64,000 nt of DNA from Flexivirga caeni (GCF_003724155.1 NZ_RJJQ01000002.1:186001-250000); one strand, 5' to 3'. Positions 49,964 to 59,749 are shown, numbered from the stretch's first letter. Translations and numbers: made by a program. The notes: a model not told the origin generated them from the sequence alone.

Positions 49964-50662
49964 ATGGTCATCGCGACCGAGGAGCAGCAGCATTCGAGGC
50001 GCAAGAAGGTGAAGGGCGCCGCTGAGGAATCGAGCGGCCTGGAGCAGGTGGTCGTGGCACCGCCCAAACTGCGCAGGAGGCCTGTTCTCCTGGCCGCCTC
50101 GGTGGCAGCGGTATGCCTGGGTGCATTGCTCGGGATGATGGCGTACAGCTTGGCCAGTTCGGCGAAGGAGGTCATCGCGCTTCGGACGACCGTCCACCGT
50201 GGTGACGTCATTCAGCGAAACGACCTCATGACGGTTCGGGTGAGCGCGGACAGGGGTGTGAGGCCGGTGTCCGGAAGCGACATGAGCCAGGTCGTCGGCA
50301 AACGCGCGGCGTACGACATGGCTGCCGGCGGGTTGCTCACCTCGAGTGCGGTGACGAATGCCCTTGTGCCGGCGGCTGGGCAGTCCGTTGTCGGTATCGG
50401 CGTCGCACCGGGACAGCTCCCGGGCATCGCCCTGCAGGCGGGGGACAACATTCGTGTGATCGCGACGCCAGGCGACCAAGGCGGCTCTGTAGCTGCGACC
50501 TCGTCGGCATCGACGACTGCGACGGTCGTCGATGTGCAAGCCGAGGGCAGCAACGGGCAGCAGGTCGTCGACGTAGCCGTGCCGGACTCGCAGGCCGCCG
50601 AACTGGCCGCGCAGGCCTCAACGGGCAAGGTCGCGATCGTCTTGGACTCTCGGGAGCACTGA
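49964..50662 (+). CDS. SAF-domain (CpaB/RcpC-like) pilus assembly protein
   Basis: A 232-residue membrane protein: basic cytoplasmic N-terminus, one TM (VLLAASVAAVCLGALLGMMA), then a SAF domain (VIALRTTVHRGDVIQRNDLM, VVGKRAAYDMAAGGLLTSSA) and a C-terminal VGIGVAPGQLPGIALQAGDN region. CpaB/RcpC proteins act at the secretin/periplasm in Tad systems; in Gram-positives the SAF protein lies outside the membrane. TGATG overlap with the next gene. Confidence 0.8.
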   Translation: MVIATEEQQHSRRKKVKGAAEESSGLEQVVVAPPKLRRRPVLLAASVAAVCLGALLGMMAYSLASSAKEVIALRTTVHRGDVIQRNDLMTVRVSADRGVRPVSGSDMSQVVGKRAAYDMAAGGLLTSSAVTNALVPAAGQSVVGIGVAPGQLPGIALQAGDNIRVIATPGDQGGSVAATSSASTTATVVDVQAEGSNGQQVVDVAVPDSQAAELAAQASTGKVAIVLDSREH

Positions 50663-51453
50663 TGGCGGTCGTGACATTGATGTCGGCTTCCGGTTCACCC
50701 GGAGTCACCAGCACAGCCCTCGGTATGGCGGTGTGCTGGCCGCGGCCGGTGGTCCTGGTCGAAGCCGACCCCACTGGTGGAAGCAGTGTGCTGGCGGGAT
50801 TCTTCCGCGGCGAAGTTGCCAGCTCCCGGGGACTCATCGACTTGGCCCTGGCACACCGCAGCGGCGCCCTCGCCGACGCTGTCGCGACGAACGTGATCCC
50901 CATCCAGGGAACGACGGCGATGCTCCTGGCCGGCGTGCGCAGCCATGCGCAATCCCGCAGTCTGGTCGACGTGTGGGAGCCCCTGCTGGCGGTGCTGCGC
51001 GGGCTCGAACGCACAGGCCAGGACGTGATCGTCGACGCGGGCCGGCTGGGTCTGACCAACTCGCCGGACGCACTCATCTACGGAGCCGATCTGACCTTGC
51101 TCACAACGAGGACGAACCTGCCGTCGCTGGCCGGGGCGCGGTCCTGGGCGAACACGCTGCAGGACGCATTCGAACGGCGCGGAGCGCTCCAACAATTGCG
51201 GACGCTGCTGATCGGCAAAGGCCGCCCATATGGCCCGGCGGAGGCCGCGAAAGTGCTGCAGATCCCCGTGGCCGCCGCAGTCCCGTGGGAACCGGAGATG
51301 GCTGAAGTCTTCTCTGCGGGCGCACATAAGCCACGCAAATTCGACAACGGCTCACTGGTTCGCGGCCTCCGGTCGGTCTGCGCGGCCGCGCAAGGAGCCA
51401 TCGCAGCCAACCGCGCCGAGCTGGGCACAGCGCAGACGGGAGAACGCGCATGA
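50662..51453 (+). CDS. CpaE/ParA-like protein with degenerate Walker A
   Basis: A 263-residue MinD/ParA-fold protein: VVTLMSASGSPGVTSTALGM occupies the deviant Walker A position, VVLVEADPTGGSSVLAGFF the switch I region, and DVIVDAGRLGL the Walker B-like strand. The usual Lys residues of KGGxGKT are absent, so ATP binding may be weak or lost. Located between the SAF protein and TadA (4-bp overlap), as CpaE-type localisation proteins are. Confidence 0.75.
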   Translation: MAVVTLMSASGSPGVTSTALGMAVCWPRPVVLVEADPTGGSSVLAGFFRGEVASSRGLIDLALAHRSGALADAVATNVIPIQGTTAMLLAGVRSHAQSRSLVDVWEPLLAVLRGLERTGQDVIVDAGRLGLTNSPDALIYGADLTLLTTRTNLPSLAGARSWANTLQDAFERRGALQQLRTLLIGKGRPYGPAEAAKVLQIPVAAAVPWEPEMAEVFSAGAHKPRKFDNGSLVRGLRSVCAAAQGAIAANRAELGTAQTGERA

Positions 51454-53003
51454 CCAGGCAGCGCCCCGAAGGGTCGAGCGACCCGACCGACCCGGCCGCG
51501 ATCCCGGACCCGGCCGCGCTTCCGCTGTTCGCTGCACCCGACGACCGCGGGCAGGTGGAGTCGATCGACCGCGCGCGCTCACGGCTCAGCTCTCACCCGG
51601 ACCGGATCCGTTCGGGTGAAAACCCATTCGTCTCCCCGCGGCGACGTGGTGCGACTGCGCACGCCGACATCGATTGGGCGCTGGTGGCGGCGTTCCGTAA
51701 GCAGGCCTCCGACAAGCTCCTGACTGCCCTGGGCGACGAACGGGTCGGCCTGGACGAGCAGTCGCGGCGAGAACTGGGCCGCACGATCATCCTCGAACTC
51801 CTGGAAGACTCCGCGCAGAACGCCGTCGCCGACGGCGACAACGCCTGGACCCTCGACGAACAACAGCGCCTGGCCGAGGCCATCTACAACGCCCTGTTCG
51901 GGCTGGGCCGACTGCAACCGATCGTCGATGACGACGAAATCGAGAACGTCGAAATCTACGGCTGCGACGACGTCACCTTGGAATACGCCGACGGCAGTCT
52001 GCGCGACGGGCCGCCCGTCGCCGACTCCGACGAGGAACTGCTGGAGTTCCTGACCTTCCTGGCATCCCGTAGCGAAGGAAACGCACGACCCTTCTCCGAG
52101 GCGCAGCCGAGACTGCACATGAGGCTGGACGGCGGAGCGCGCCTCGCCGCGGTCGCCTGGAACACCACACGCCCGGCGGTGGTGATCCGGCGACACAGAC
52201 TGCAGCAAATCGACCTGAGCCAACTGCGCGACACCGGCACCCTCAGCGACCTACAGGTCACCTTCCTGCGTGCAGCGGTAAAGGCGAAAAAGTCCATCGT
52301 GGTCGCCGGCGACCAAGGAGCCGGCAAAACCACACTGGTGCGCGCCCTGTGTGCCGAGTTCGATCCCTACGAACGGATCGGAACCTTTGAGACCGAGTAT
52401 GAGCTGCACCTGCACAAACTCGGCGACAAGCACCGGCGAATCGTGCCGTTCGAGGCGCGCCCGGGCTCGGGGGAGATCGGTCCCGACGGCCGCCCCGCCG
52501 GCGAGGTCACCATCGACCAACTGCTGTACGACTCGTTCCGGTTCAACCTGTCACGACAGATCGTCGGTGAGGTTCGCGGCAAGGAAGTCATCGCCATGAT
52601 CAAGGCGATGCAGTCCGGTACCGGGTCGATCAGCACCACGCACGCCGGCAGCGCTTCGGGCGCGATCCGCAAGCTGATCACCTGCGCGATGGAAGCCGGC
52701 GCACACGTGACGCCGGAATACGCAACCCGCGCCATCGCCGAACACATCGACCTGGTCGTCTACGTGAATCTGGAAACGGGCAACGCACAAGACGGCCAGG
52801 CGAAGCGCAAGCGGTGGGTCTCCGAAATCGTCGCGGTCGAGCCCGGCGAGAAGGAAGTCGGTTACGCCATCACACACGTGTTCCGGCCGAGCCCCGGCGG
52901 CCCCGGGACCGCGGCGGTGCTGCCGGATCACCTGCGTGACCTGGAGGCCTTCGGTTTCGACGCCCGAGCCTTCGAAATTGAGAGCCGGGGGCGAGCGTCA
53001 TGA
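51450..53003 (+). CDS. tadA: TadA/CpaF secretion ATPase
   Basis: Cytoplasmic type II/IV secretion ATPase, 517 residues. N-terminal ~170 residues precede a CpaF-type domain (YNALFGLGRLQPIVDDDEIE). Walker A is VVAGDQGAGKTTLVRALCAE (residues ~285-304); then DSFRFNLSRQIVGEVRGKEV with the Walker B-like region, and the Asp/His box SISTTHAGSASGAIRKLITC. It powers pilin assembly with TadB/TadC. Overlaps neighbours by 4 bp on both sides. Confidence 0.92.
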   Translation: MTRQRPEGSSDPTDPAAIPDPAALPLFAAPDDRGQVESIDRARSRLSSHPDRIRSGENPFVSPRRRGATAHADIDWALVAAFRKQASDKLLTALGDERVGLDEQSRRELGRTIILELLEDSAQNAVADGDNAWTLDEQQRLAEAIYNALFGLGRLQPIVDDDEIENVEIYGCDDVTLEYADGSLRDGPPVADSDEELLEFLTFLASRSEGNARPFSEAQPRLHMRLDGGARLAAVAWNTTRPAVVIRRHRLQQIDLSQLRDTGTLSDLQVTFLRAAVKAKKSIVVAGDQGAGKTTLVRALCAEFDPYERIGTFETEYELHLHKLGDKHRRIVPFEARPGSGEIGPDGRPAGEVTIDQLLYDSFRFNLSRQIVGEVRGKEVIAMIKAMQSGTGSISTTHAGSASGAIRKLITCAMEAGAHVTPEYATRAIAEHIDLVVYVNLETGNAQDGQAKRKRWVSEIVAVEPGEKEVGYAITHVFRPSPGGPGTAAVLPDHLRDLEAFGFDARAFEIESRGRAS

Positions 53004-53869
53004 CGCCGTTCATTCCGGCACTGGCAGGCGCGCTGATCGTGGCCGGTGTCCTTGGCACCGTCCTCGGGTTCCGCCGCAGCCCCGAGAAGCCGCCTGCGCC
53101 GGCCCGGACCCGATTGCCGATCGTGGCCCGGCTCGCACAAACGTCTCCCCAGACGCGAGCCTTGCTGCTCGGCGGGGCCGGCGCAGGCCTCATCATCGCC
53201 CTACTGACCGGGTGGATCATCGCGATCGCCGCCGTCCCAGCGGCCGTCGTCGGGCTTCCCGCGCTGCTGTCGTCGAAGGGGGCCGCCATGAAGATCGATC
53301 GGCTCGAAGCGCTCGAGGACTGGATCCGATCCTTGGCCGGCGTTCTCACCGTGGGAGTCGGCCTCGAGCAAGGGCTGATTGCCACGATCCGGTCCGTGCC
53401 CGAACCGATCGCACACGAAGTGAACCTTCTCGTGCGGCGACTGCAGGCCCGATGGAAGACCGAGGACGCGCTGCGGGCATTCGCCGAAGACCTCGACGAC
53501 CCGACCGGCGACCTGGTCGCCGCCAACCTGATCCTCGGCGCACGACGCCGCGGTCGCGGCTTGGCCAGCGTGCTGGAGGCCCTCGCCGCATCCGTCGCCG
53601 ACGATGTCCGTGCCCGCAGACAGATCGAGGCTGACCGTGCTAAGCCGCGCTCTACGGCGCGATGGGTGACGATCATCACCGCAGGCGTCCTGATCTTCCT
53701 TGCGATGACGGGGCAGTACGTCGCCCCATACAGAACACCGGTCGGCGAAGCGATCGCCGGGCTGCTCCTGTGCGCCTATGTTGCGACGCTGATCTGGATG
53801 CGCCGAATGGCCGAGGGCGAAGAGATTCCCCGGTTCATCGGTGCCGAAGTGAAAGAGAACGCGGCGTGA
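53000..53869 (+). CDS. tadB: TadB inner-membrane protein
   Basis: A 289-residue T2SSF-domain platform protein: N-terminal TM (FIPALAGALIVAGVLGTVLG), another TM pair (AGAGLIIALLTGWIIAIAAV), cytoplasmic LEALEDWIRSLAGVLTVGVG with LVAANLILGARRRGRGLASV, and two C-terminal TMs (WVTIITAGVLIFLAMTGQYV). Anchors the ATPase in the Tad complex. Coupled by 4-bp overlaps. Confidence 0.88.
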   Translation: MTPFIPALAGALIVAGVLGTVLGFRRSPEKPPAPARTRLPIVARLAQTSPQTRALLLGGAGAGLIIALLTGWIIAIAAVPAAVVGLPALLSSKGAAMKIDRLEALEDWIRSLAGVLTVGVGLEQGLIATIRSVPEPIAHEVNLLVRRLQARWKTEDALRAFAEDLDDPTGDLVAANLILGARRRGRGLASVLEALAASVADDVRARRQIEADRAKPRSTARWVTIITAGVLIFLAMTGQYVAPYRTPVGEAIAGLLLCAYVATLIWMRRMAEGEEIPRFIGAEVKENAA

Positions 53870-54780
53870 TCACCACCGGACTGCAGCTGGCTCTACTCGG
53901 AGGGGCATTGATCGCCCTCGGCGTCGTATGCCTCATCTGGCGGTTCATCCCGGCAGAGCCCGACCTTGCCGATGCCCTGAACAGGCTCTCGCCCGTGCAC
54001 GGACGCCGAACCGCAAACCCGCCACTGGCCGAACCCGCGGACCGCACGGAGCGTCTTGGCAGGTGGGCCATGAAGACCTTCCCGCCCGCGGCATGGGTGC
54101 GCACTCCCACCAAGGAACTGGCGATCCTGCGGATCCCGGTGGCCAGGTTCTACGGCGAGAAGCTGATGTTCGCCGCGGTCGGCTTGATCATCCCGCCGTT
54201 CTTCACCTTCCTGCTGGGGGTGTTCGGCCTCCACCTGCCCATCGTTCTCCCGGTCATCGCCACGCTCGCCCTTGCCGCCGTGATGTTCTTCATCCCGGAT
54301 CTGAACGCCCGCGACGATGCTAAGAAGTCGCGAGCTGAGTTCTCCCGTGCCTTGGGCGCCTACATCGATCTGGTTGCGCTCGAGCGCAACAGCAGCAGCG
54401 GGTCACGTCAGGCAATGGAGGTAGCCGCAGCAGTGGGCGACAGCTGGGTGTTCAAGCGCCTCAGCGAAGAACTCGCGTTGTCCCGGTGGAACGGCGTCGC
54501 ACCCTGGGATGCCCTCAAGGCGCTGGCCGACGAACTCGGCCTGCCCGAACTGGAGGACCTCGCCAGCATCTTGCGGCTTTCCGGCGAGGAAGACGCCCAG
54601 ATCTACAACCAGCTGCGGGCACGCTCTGCATCACTGCGAGCCGCCATGCTCAACACCGAACTCGCCAACGCGAACGAGATCGGTGAACGGATGAGCATCC
54701 CGATGTCACTCCTCGGGGTCATCTTCATGGCGCTGCTTGTGGCGCCGGCCCTGCTGCGAGTCATGGGAGGTGGCAACTGA
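53866..54780 (+). CDS. tadC: TadC inner-membrane protein
   Basis: A 304-residue T2SSF-domain protein, partner of TadB. Starts at GTG 53866 inside a GTGA overlap. TMs: LALLGGALIALGVVCLIWRF, FAAVGLIIPPFFTFLLGVFG, VIATLALAAVMFFIPDLNAR; then the F-domain FSRALGAYIDLVALERNSSS, MEVAAAVGDSWVFKRLSEEL, and a final TM MSIPMSLLGVIFMALLVAPA. Confidence 0.88.
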   Translation: MITTGLQLALLGGALIALGVVCLIWRFIPAEPDLADALNRLSPVHGRRTANPPLAEPADRTERLGRWAMKTFPPAAWVRTPTKELAILRIPVARFYGEKLMFAAVGLIIPPFFTFLLGVFGLHLPIVLPVIATLALAAVMFFIPDLNARDDAKKSRAEFSRALGAYIDLVALERNSSSGSRQAMEVAAAVGDSWVFKRLSEELALSRWNGVAPWDALKALADELGLPELEDLASILRLSGEEDAQIYNQLRARSASLRAAMLNTELANANEIGERMSIPMSLLGVIFMALLVAPALLRVMGGGN

Positions 54781-54859
54781 CATCGCACACCGAACCCGCA
54801 GCCATCCCCAACCGACACTTTGACCAACCGTCACCGAACCACCAGAAAGGGCTCACGCC

Positions 54860-55084
54860 ATGACCTACCTGATCGCAACACTTCACACCTTGGGAATCCG
54901 CCTGACCCACAAGAGCCTCGAGTTGTCGGACCGGGCGAAGAAGACCCTGCGGGAGCGCGACAACGAAGCGGGCTCCCTGACGATGGAGAACGTCCTGTGG
55001 GCCGTCGCCATCATCGTCATCGTCGGGATCGCCGTCGGTGCGATCACGGCCTACGTCAGGTCGAAGTCCAACAGCCTGAAGTAG
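54860..55084 (+). CDS. Flp-type pilin
   Basis: A 74-residue prepilin. The class III cleavage pattern is visible: a hydrophilic leader ending EAG followed by SLTMENVLW, i.e. Gly at -1 and Glu at +5, then the hydrophobic helix VAIIVIVGIAVGAITAYVR. Preceded by AGAAAGGG. No prepilin peptidase gene is present in the window, so processing must rely on one elsewhere. Confidence 0.8.
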   Translation: MTYLIATLHTLGIRLTHKSLELSDRAKKTLRERDNEAGSLTMENVLWAVAIIVIVGIAVGAITAYVRSKSNSLK

Positions 55085-55100
55085 TCAAAGGCGACGAAGG

Positions 55101-55523
55101 GTGAAAGGAATCGGCATCAGCGGGTGGCTGCGCCGCAGGATCCCACTCGACCACGGGTCGGGTGACCGCGGCATGGCCACCATCCAGATGGTGCTCTTGC
55201 TTCCCGCCGTGCTCGCCGTCCTGTTCGCGGGCATGCAGGCCGCACTCTGGTATCACGCCCGGGCGGTCGCCATCGCCGCCGCGCAGGAGGGCGCACGTGC
55301 GGCCGGAGCACAGTACGGAACTGCTGGGGCGGGCTCTGCGGAAGCTGCCGGGTTCCTGGCCGACGCGGGACCAGGCGTCATCTCCGGCACCTCCGTACAC
55401 AGCTCGCGCAGCGCCACCACCGCGACGGTGACCGTCTCGGGCAGCAGCATGAGCGTCATACCCGGCTGGACGATCACCGTGCACCAGAGCGCGACCGTGC
55501 CCGTGGAACGGATCACCGGATGA
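55101..55523 (+). CDS. TadE-like pseudopilin 1
   Basis: A 140-residue protein with the TadE pattern: leader ending DRG, then MATIQMVLLLPAVLAVLFAG. The position +5 residue is Gln where Glu is usual, so processing may be altered. Hydrophobic helix followed by an Ala-rich extracellular domain. 4-bp overlap with the next gene. Confidence 0.75.
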   Translation: MKGIGISGWLRRRIPLDHGSGDRGMATIQMVLLLPAVLAVLFAGMQAALWYHARAVAIAAAQEGARAAGAQYGTAGAGSAEAAGFLADAGPGVISGTSVHSSRSATTATVTVSGSSMSVIPGWTITVHQSATVPVERITG

Positions 55524-55981
55524 GACCCCTACAACGATTGCTGGCCACCGTGACGCGGCGGCACGACGAGGACGGCTCGGCAGTCATCGAGGCCGTCGTC
55601 GGCGTACCGGCGTTCATGCTGTTCGTCGGGCTTATCATCTTCGGCGGCCGAACCATCATGGCCCACCAGGCCGTAGAGTCCGCGGCCGGAGACGCGGCCC
55701 GCACGGCATCCATCGCCCGTAGCGCGAGCGATGCGAGCGGAACAGCGACGGCGGCCGGGGCCGCAAGTCTGAAAAACCAACAAGTGCAGTGCATTACGCA
55801 GAGCGTGACGGTCGACACGGCAGGCTTCAGCGCGCCCGTTGGCACCCCGGCCCGAGTGATGGCAACGGTCACGTGCCGGGTCAACCTATCCGACCTGTCC
55901 GTGCCTGGCGTACCAGGATCCCTGACAGTCACCGAATCGGCGACCAGCCCCATAGACACGTTCAGGGGGAAAACACGGTGA
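55520..55981 (+). CDS. TadE/F-like pseudopilin 2
   Basis: A 153-residue pseudopilin: leader DEDG, SAVIEAVVGVPAFMLFVGLI with Glu at +5, then a Ser/Ala-rich extracellular part with two Cys (VQCITQ, TVTCRV). Second minor pilin of the set; GTGA overlap with the third. Confidence 0.78.
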   Translation: MRPLQRLLATVTRRHDEDGSAVIEAVVGVPAFMLFVGLIIFGGRTIMAHQAVESAAGDAARTASIARSASDASGTATAAGAASLKNQQVQCITQSVTVDTAGFSAPVGTPARVMATVTCRVNLSDLSVPGVPGSLTVTESATSPIDTFRGKTR

Positions 55982-56409
55982 TGCGACGGCTGCTACGTAC
56001 CGACCGAGAGCGCGGCTCAATCAGCGTACTGATCATGACCGCCAGCGTGATGATGGTGATCCTGGTGGGCCTCGCCGTGGACCTCGCCGGGCAAGTGCAC
56101 GCCGAGCAGCACGCTCGCGACGTCGCCGCCCAGGCTGCCCGCGCCGCCGGCGAACAGGTCGCGGCCAGCTCCGCGATCCGCGGGGACGCCCTCAGCGTCA
56201 ACACCACCCAGGCGGCCGCCGCCGCCCACCAGTACCTCGCGGCGGCGGGGGTGCACGGCGGCGTCACCGTGCACGGCACCACGCTGACCGTGACCACCCG
56301 CGACCGGTACGCCACGAAGTTCCTGTCGATCATCGGCCTGAACAGCTTCCCGGTGACGGGGCACAGCACCGCGCACCTAGAACGGGTGCGGAACGGCGCC
56401 CCGGGTTAG
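55978..56409 (+). CDS. TadG-like pseudopilin 3
   Basis: A 143-residue TadG/TadE-like protein: ERGSISVLIMTASVMMVILV with a strong N-terminal TM, GLAVDLAGQVHAEQHARDVA, then an Ala-rich region. The Tad_N-type motif is similar to TadG but the von Willebrand-type domain of long TadG proteins is absent. Starts GTG 55978 (or ATG 55981). Last pseudopilin of the set. Confidence 0.75.
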   Translation: MMRRLLRTDRERGSISVLIMTASVMMVILVGLAVDLAGQVHAEQHARDVAAQAARAAGEQVAASSAIRGDALSVNTTQAAAAAHQYLAAAGVHGGVTVHGTTLTVTTRDRYATKFLSIIGLNSFPVTGHSTAHLERVRNGAPG

Positions 56410-56491
56410 CCGGCGCACGCAATGGGCGCCAAGCGGTAACAGCCGACATGTGGCGTATGAACGGACTCGCCGGGAGAGGAAGCAACGAACG

Positions 56492-59400
56492 ATGAACAAA
56501 ATCCGCCAACGCGCCGCGGGACTCATGGCGCTCTTGGCGATCATCGGGATCGTCATCGTGCTTCCGCTGGTTCTGCTGGCCGTCGGCGCCGACCCGCTGC
56601 CGCGCACCGTCCCGTCGTGGGACACGATCCGCACCGCACTGACCAGCCCGGACGACGGCACGCTGGCGCTCAGCGTCATCAAGATCATCGCCTGGGCAAG
56701 CTGGGCATTCCTCAGCCTGTCGATTCTGCTGGAAGTCGTGTCGCGGATCCGCGGCATCAGCGCACCCAGCCTGCCAGGCTTGCGCATGCCACAGTCCGCC
56801 GCGCGTGGCCTGGTCGGCGCCGCGATCATGCTCTTCGCGGCGTCCCCGGTTGTCGCGCAGGCCGCGAACGCGGCGCCGTTGCCGGCGCATCAGGCCGTGA
56901 ATGCATCGGCCCACGCCGCCACCGACACGCACGCCGACAAGGCAAGCCATGGGCATCCGGATCGCGCACCGGCCTCCAATGAGGCTGCACCGAGTGGGCC
57001 GACCGTGAAATACACCGTGCAACGCGGTGACAGCCTGTGGTCGATCGCCCGGGAGTACCTGGGGTCAGGGCAGAGATATACCGAAATCGCAGCGCTCAAC
57101 CATCAGACACTCGGCGACCACCCCGGATTCCTGAAACCCGGGTGGGTGCTGCAGGTCCCGGACGAGAGCGGCCCGCCAGCCCACGACCATGTCGTGACCG
57201 TCAAGCCGGGCGACACGCTGAGTGCAATCGCCGAGCACGAGCTCGGCGATGCCGACCAGGTGCCTGAGATCGTCGCAGCCACGACTCACACAGTGCAGCC
57301 AGGCGGGGTACACCTGACCAACCCGAACCTCATCGAGCCGGGGTGGAAGATCGTCATACCCGATAAGACCAGTGCAGCCAATCACCCCACGTCACCGGAC
57401 CCGGCCAGCACTACCGGACCGCGCAAGGCGCCACATACGCCGCCCGCTTCCACAGCTCCCACACCACCGGGAACACAGCCGCCGGCCACCAGGCCGGTGC
57501 AGCCGCGTGCCGTGACACGGACGCCACCGGCGCACGTGCCGTCAGGCGACAGCACACCACGAGGGAACGACGTACCGCAGTCCGCGACCGCAGGGGGAGC
57601 CCACCAGGGATCCACGGCGCCCTGGATGCTGACCGGCCTCACCGGCGCGGGCATGGTCCTGGCGGGGGGACTGTGGATGGCCCTGCGCCGGCGCCGCGCC
57701 GCGCAGTTCCGTGCTCGACGCCCCGGCAAGACGATTGCCGTCCCGCCGCCGGAGCTGGACGCGGTGGAGAAGACGATCGTCACGGTGGGCGCGCAGGCCG
57801 CACCGATGGTGTTCCAGATCGACGCCATCTTGCGTCACCTGGCTGTACAGACCCGGGATGACACGATGCCGTCCATTGCTGCCCTGCAGTGGACCCCGGA
57901 GCAGACCGTGCTGCACCTGAGCGACGCGGCCACCCTGCCCGACCCGTGGATAGGGGCCGACGACAGGTTGCACTGGACGATGACCGCCGAAGCGGCCGAC
58001 GGCCTGGCCACGGGCAGCGACGACGAGTACGACGACCGGGCCGCCCCATTGCCCATGCTGGTCGCCATCGGCAGCGGCGAAGAGGGCGACCTCTGGCTGA
58101 TCAACCTGGAGGACTTCGGTGCACTGAACGTCAGTGGCGATGTCGAACGCGCCCGTGAATTCGTGCGCTACTTGGTGGCCGAACTCGCGGTGAATGACTG
58201 GTCCGAAGGTGTACGTGTCGATTGCGTCGGCATCGCCGATGGTCTCGATCAGCTTGACCCCGCCAGGATCCGGCTGCACCCAGACACCGAACAGGCAGAC
58301 ACCGCCGCCGAACTGCTCGCCGACGCCATCGGCACTCTCGAACAGGCCGAAGGCGTCAACGTCACCACGGCGCGCGCGCACCAGCACGGCGATGACGCCT
58401 GGCAGGCGCGCGTGATGATCGTCGACCTCGCCGGCCAGCAACCCAGCGAAGAACTACGCCAGGTCCTCGAACTGATCGAAAGCCACCCGGGGCTGACCGG
58501 CACCGCCGTTCTACTCAACCGCAGCGGAGCCAGTGATGATCGCCTCGCCGAGGTTGAACTGCACATCGACGCCGACGGCAGGGTCTCCATGCCCGCGGCC
58601 GGACTGGAGCTCGCCGCGGTCACCCTCACACAGGAGGAGGCGCAAGGATGTGCGCAGGTGTTCGGGCAAGCCGACAAGCCCGACACCGACATCCCGGTCG
58701 CCGAAGACGCGGCCGGCTGGCACGCGTTCGTGAACGAAGCCGGAGCGTTGCGCGGCGAATACACCCTTGACCGGACCGCGGATGCCGACGACGCCCACAG
58801 CGTGCTCGCCGGGGATGATCAGGAGTACGTCACGGCGGCCGCAACAACACCGGAGGATCTGGCTGCCTTGGCGCCCAAGATCCCGGACACCGTCCGAGAC
58901 CAGCTGCACGAGTCCGACCCGGACCTGGACGCCGACGTCGAGGCATGGTTCAGCGACGACTGTGCGCGGCCACGGCTCAGCGTGCTCGGCCCGGTCACGG
59001 CCCGCACCCGCGGCGACGCCGTCGCGGTGGCCAAACGCAAGGCGTACTACACCGAACTCCTGGCCTACCTCGTGACACGACCTGCTGGCGTGACCCCGGC
59101 CCAGCTGGGGGAGGACTTCAACATCGCCGACGGCACCGTCAGGCGTGACGTCAATACGCTGCGGGAATGGCTGGGCACCGACCCCGTCACCGGACAGAAG
59201 TACCTTCCCGGAGCCAAGGAGTCCGCGGCGGCCCGGGAACGCGGGATGGGCGTCTATCAGGTCAGCGGTGTTCTCTTAGACGGCGACCTGTTCCGCCGGT
59301 TGCGGGCGCGCGGCGAAGCCAGGGGCACTGACGGCATGCAAGACCTGCGTCGTGCCCTGACACTCGTCTCCGGCATCCCGTTCGACCAGCTGCGCACTGG

Positions 59401-59749
59401 GGGTGGAGCCTGGCTGACCGAAGGCGACCGGCTCGACCATCACATGGTGTGCGGCATCGTCGACGTCGCACACATGGTCACCACCGAGGCGCTGCGCAAC
59501 GGCGATGTCACCACCGCGCGTGCGGCCGCCGAGACCGCCGCCCTGGCGGCACCGCATGAGGAGATCCCACGCCTTGACCTCGCGGCCGTCGCCGCCGCAG
59601 AGGGACACAACGGGGAAGCGGAACGCATTCTGCGGGCCGACGTGGTCAACCGTTCGGACGACGGACTGGCGCCCACCGAGCTGTCAGAGCGCACGGAAAC
59701 GATCATCCGCAACCGCAACTGGCTGAACCCTGACAAAGCCGCCGGCTGA
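56492..59749 (+). CDS. LysM and BTAD-domain membrane protein
   Basis: A 1085-residue multidomain protein. Three N-terminal hydrophobic segments (VIVLPLVLLAVGA and others), two LysM domains at residues ~173-220 (KYTVQRGDSLWSIAREYLGS) and ~232-290 (VVTVKPGDTLSAIAEHELGD), a Pro-rich linker, a TM at ~378-398 (LTGLTGAGMVLAGGLWMALR), a long cytoplasmic region, and at ~850-1060 an OmpR-type winged helix (LAYLVTRPAGVTPAQLGEDF) plus a bacterial transcriptional activator (BTAD) domain. ATG 56492 follows GGGAGAGGAAG. It links peptidoglycan binding outside with a SARP-like regulator inside; a regulatory role in the Tad locus is an inference. Confidence 0.85.
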   Translation: MNKIRQRAAGLMALLAIIGIVIVLPLVLLAVGADPLPRTVPSWDTIRTALTSPDDGTLALSVIKIIAWASWAFLSLSILLEVVSRIRGISAPSLPGLRMPQSAARGLVGAAIMLFAASPVVAQAANAAPLPAHQAVNASAHAATDTHADKASHGHPDRAPASNEAAPSGPTVKYTVQRGDSLWSIAREYLGSGQRYTEIAALNHQTLGDHPGFLKPGWVLQVPDESGPPAHDHVVTVKPGDTLSAIAEHELGDADQVPEIVAATTHTVQPGGVHLTNPNLIEPGWKIVIPDKTSAANHPTSPDPASTTGPRKAPHTPPASTAPTPPGTQPPATRPVQPRAVTRTPPAHVPSGDSTPRGNDVPQSATAGGAHQGSTAPWMLTGLTGAGMVLAGGLWMALRRRRAAQFRARRPGKTIAVPPPELDAVEKTIVTVGAQAAPMVFQIDAILRHLAVQTRDDTMPSIAALQWTPEQTVLHLSDAATLPDPWIGADDRLHWTMTAEAADGLATGSDDEYDDRAAPLPMLVAIGSGEEGDLWLINLEDFGALNVSGDVERAREFVRYLVAELAVNDWSEGVRVDCVGIADGLDQLDPARIRLHPDTEQADTAAELLADAIGTLEQAEGVNVTTARAHQHGDDAWQARVMIVDLAGQQPSEELRQVLELIESHPGLTGTAVLLNRSGASDDRLAEVELHIDADGRVSMPAAGLELAAVTLTQEEAQGCAQVFGQADKPDTDIPVAEDAAGWHAFVNEAGALRGEYTLDRTADADDAHSVLAGDDQEYVTAAATTPEDLAALAPKIPDTVRDQLHESDPDLDADVEAWFSDDCARPRLSVLGPVTARTRGDAVAVAKRKAYYTELLAYLVTRPAGVTPAQLGEDFNIADGTVRRDVNTLREWLGTDPVTGQKYLPGAKESAAARERGMGVYQVSGVLLDGDLFRRLRARGEARGTDGMQDLRRALTLVSGIPFDQLRTGGGAWLTEGDRLDHHMVCGIVDVAHMVTTEALRNGDVTTARAAAETAALAAPHEEIPRLDLAAVAAAEGHNGEAERILRADVVNRSDDGLAPTELSERTETIIRNRNWLNPDKAAG

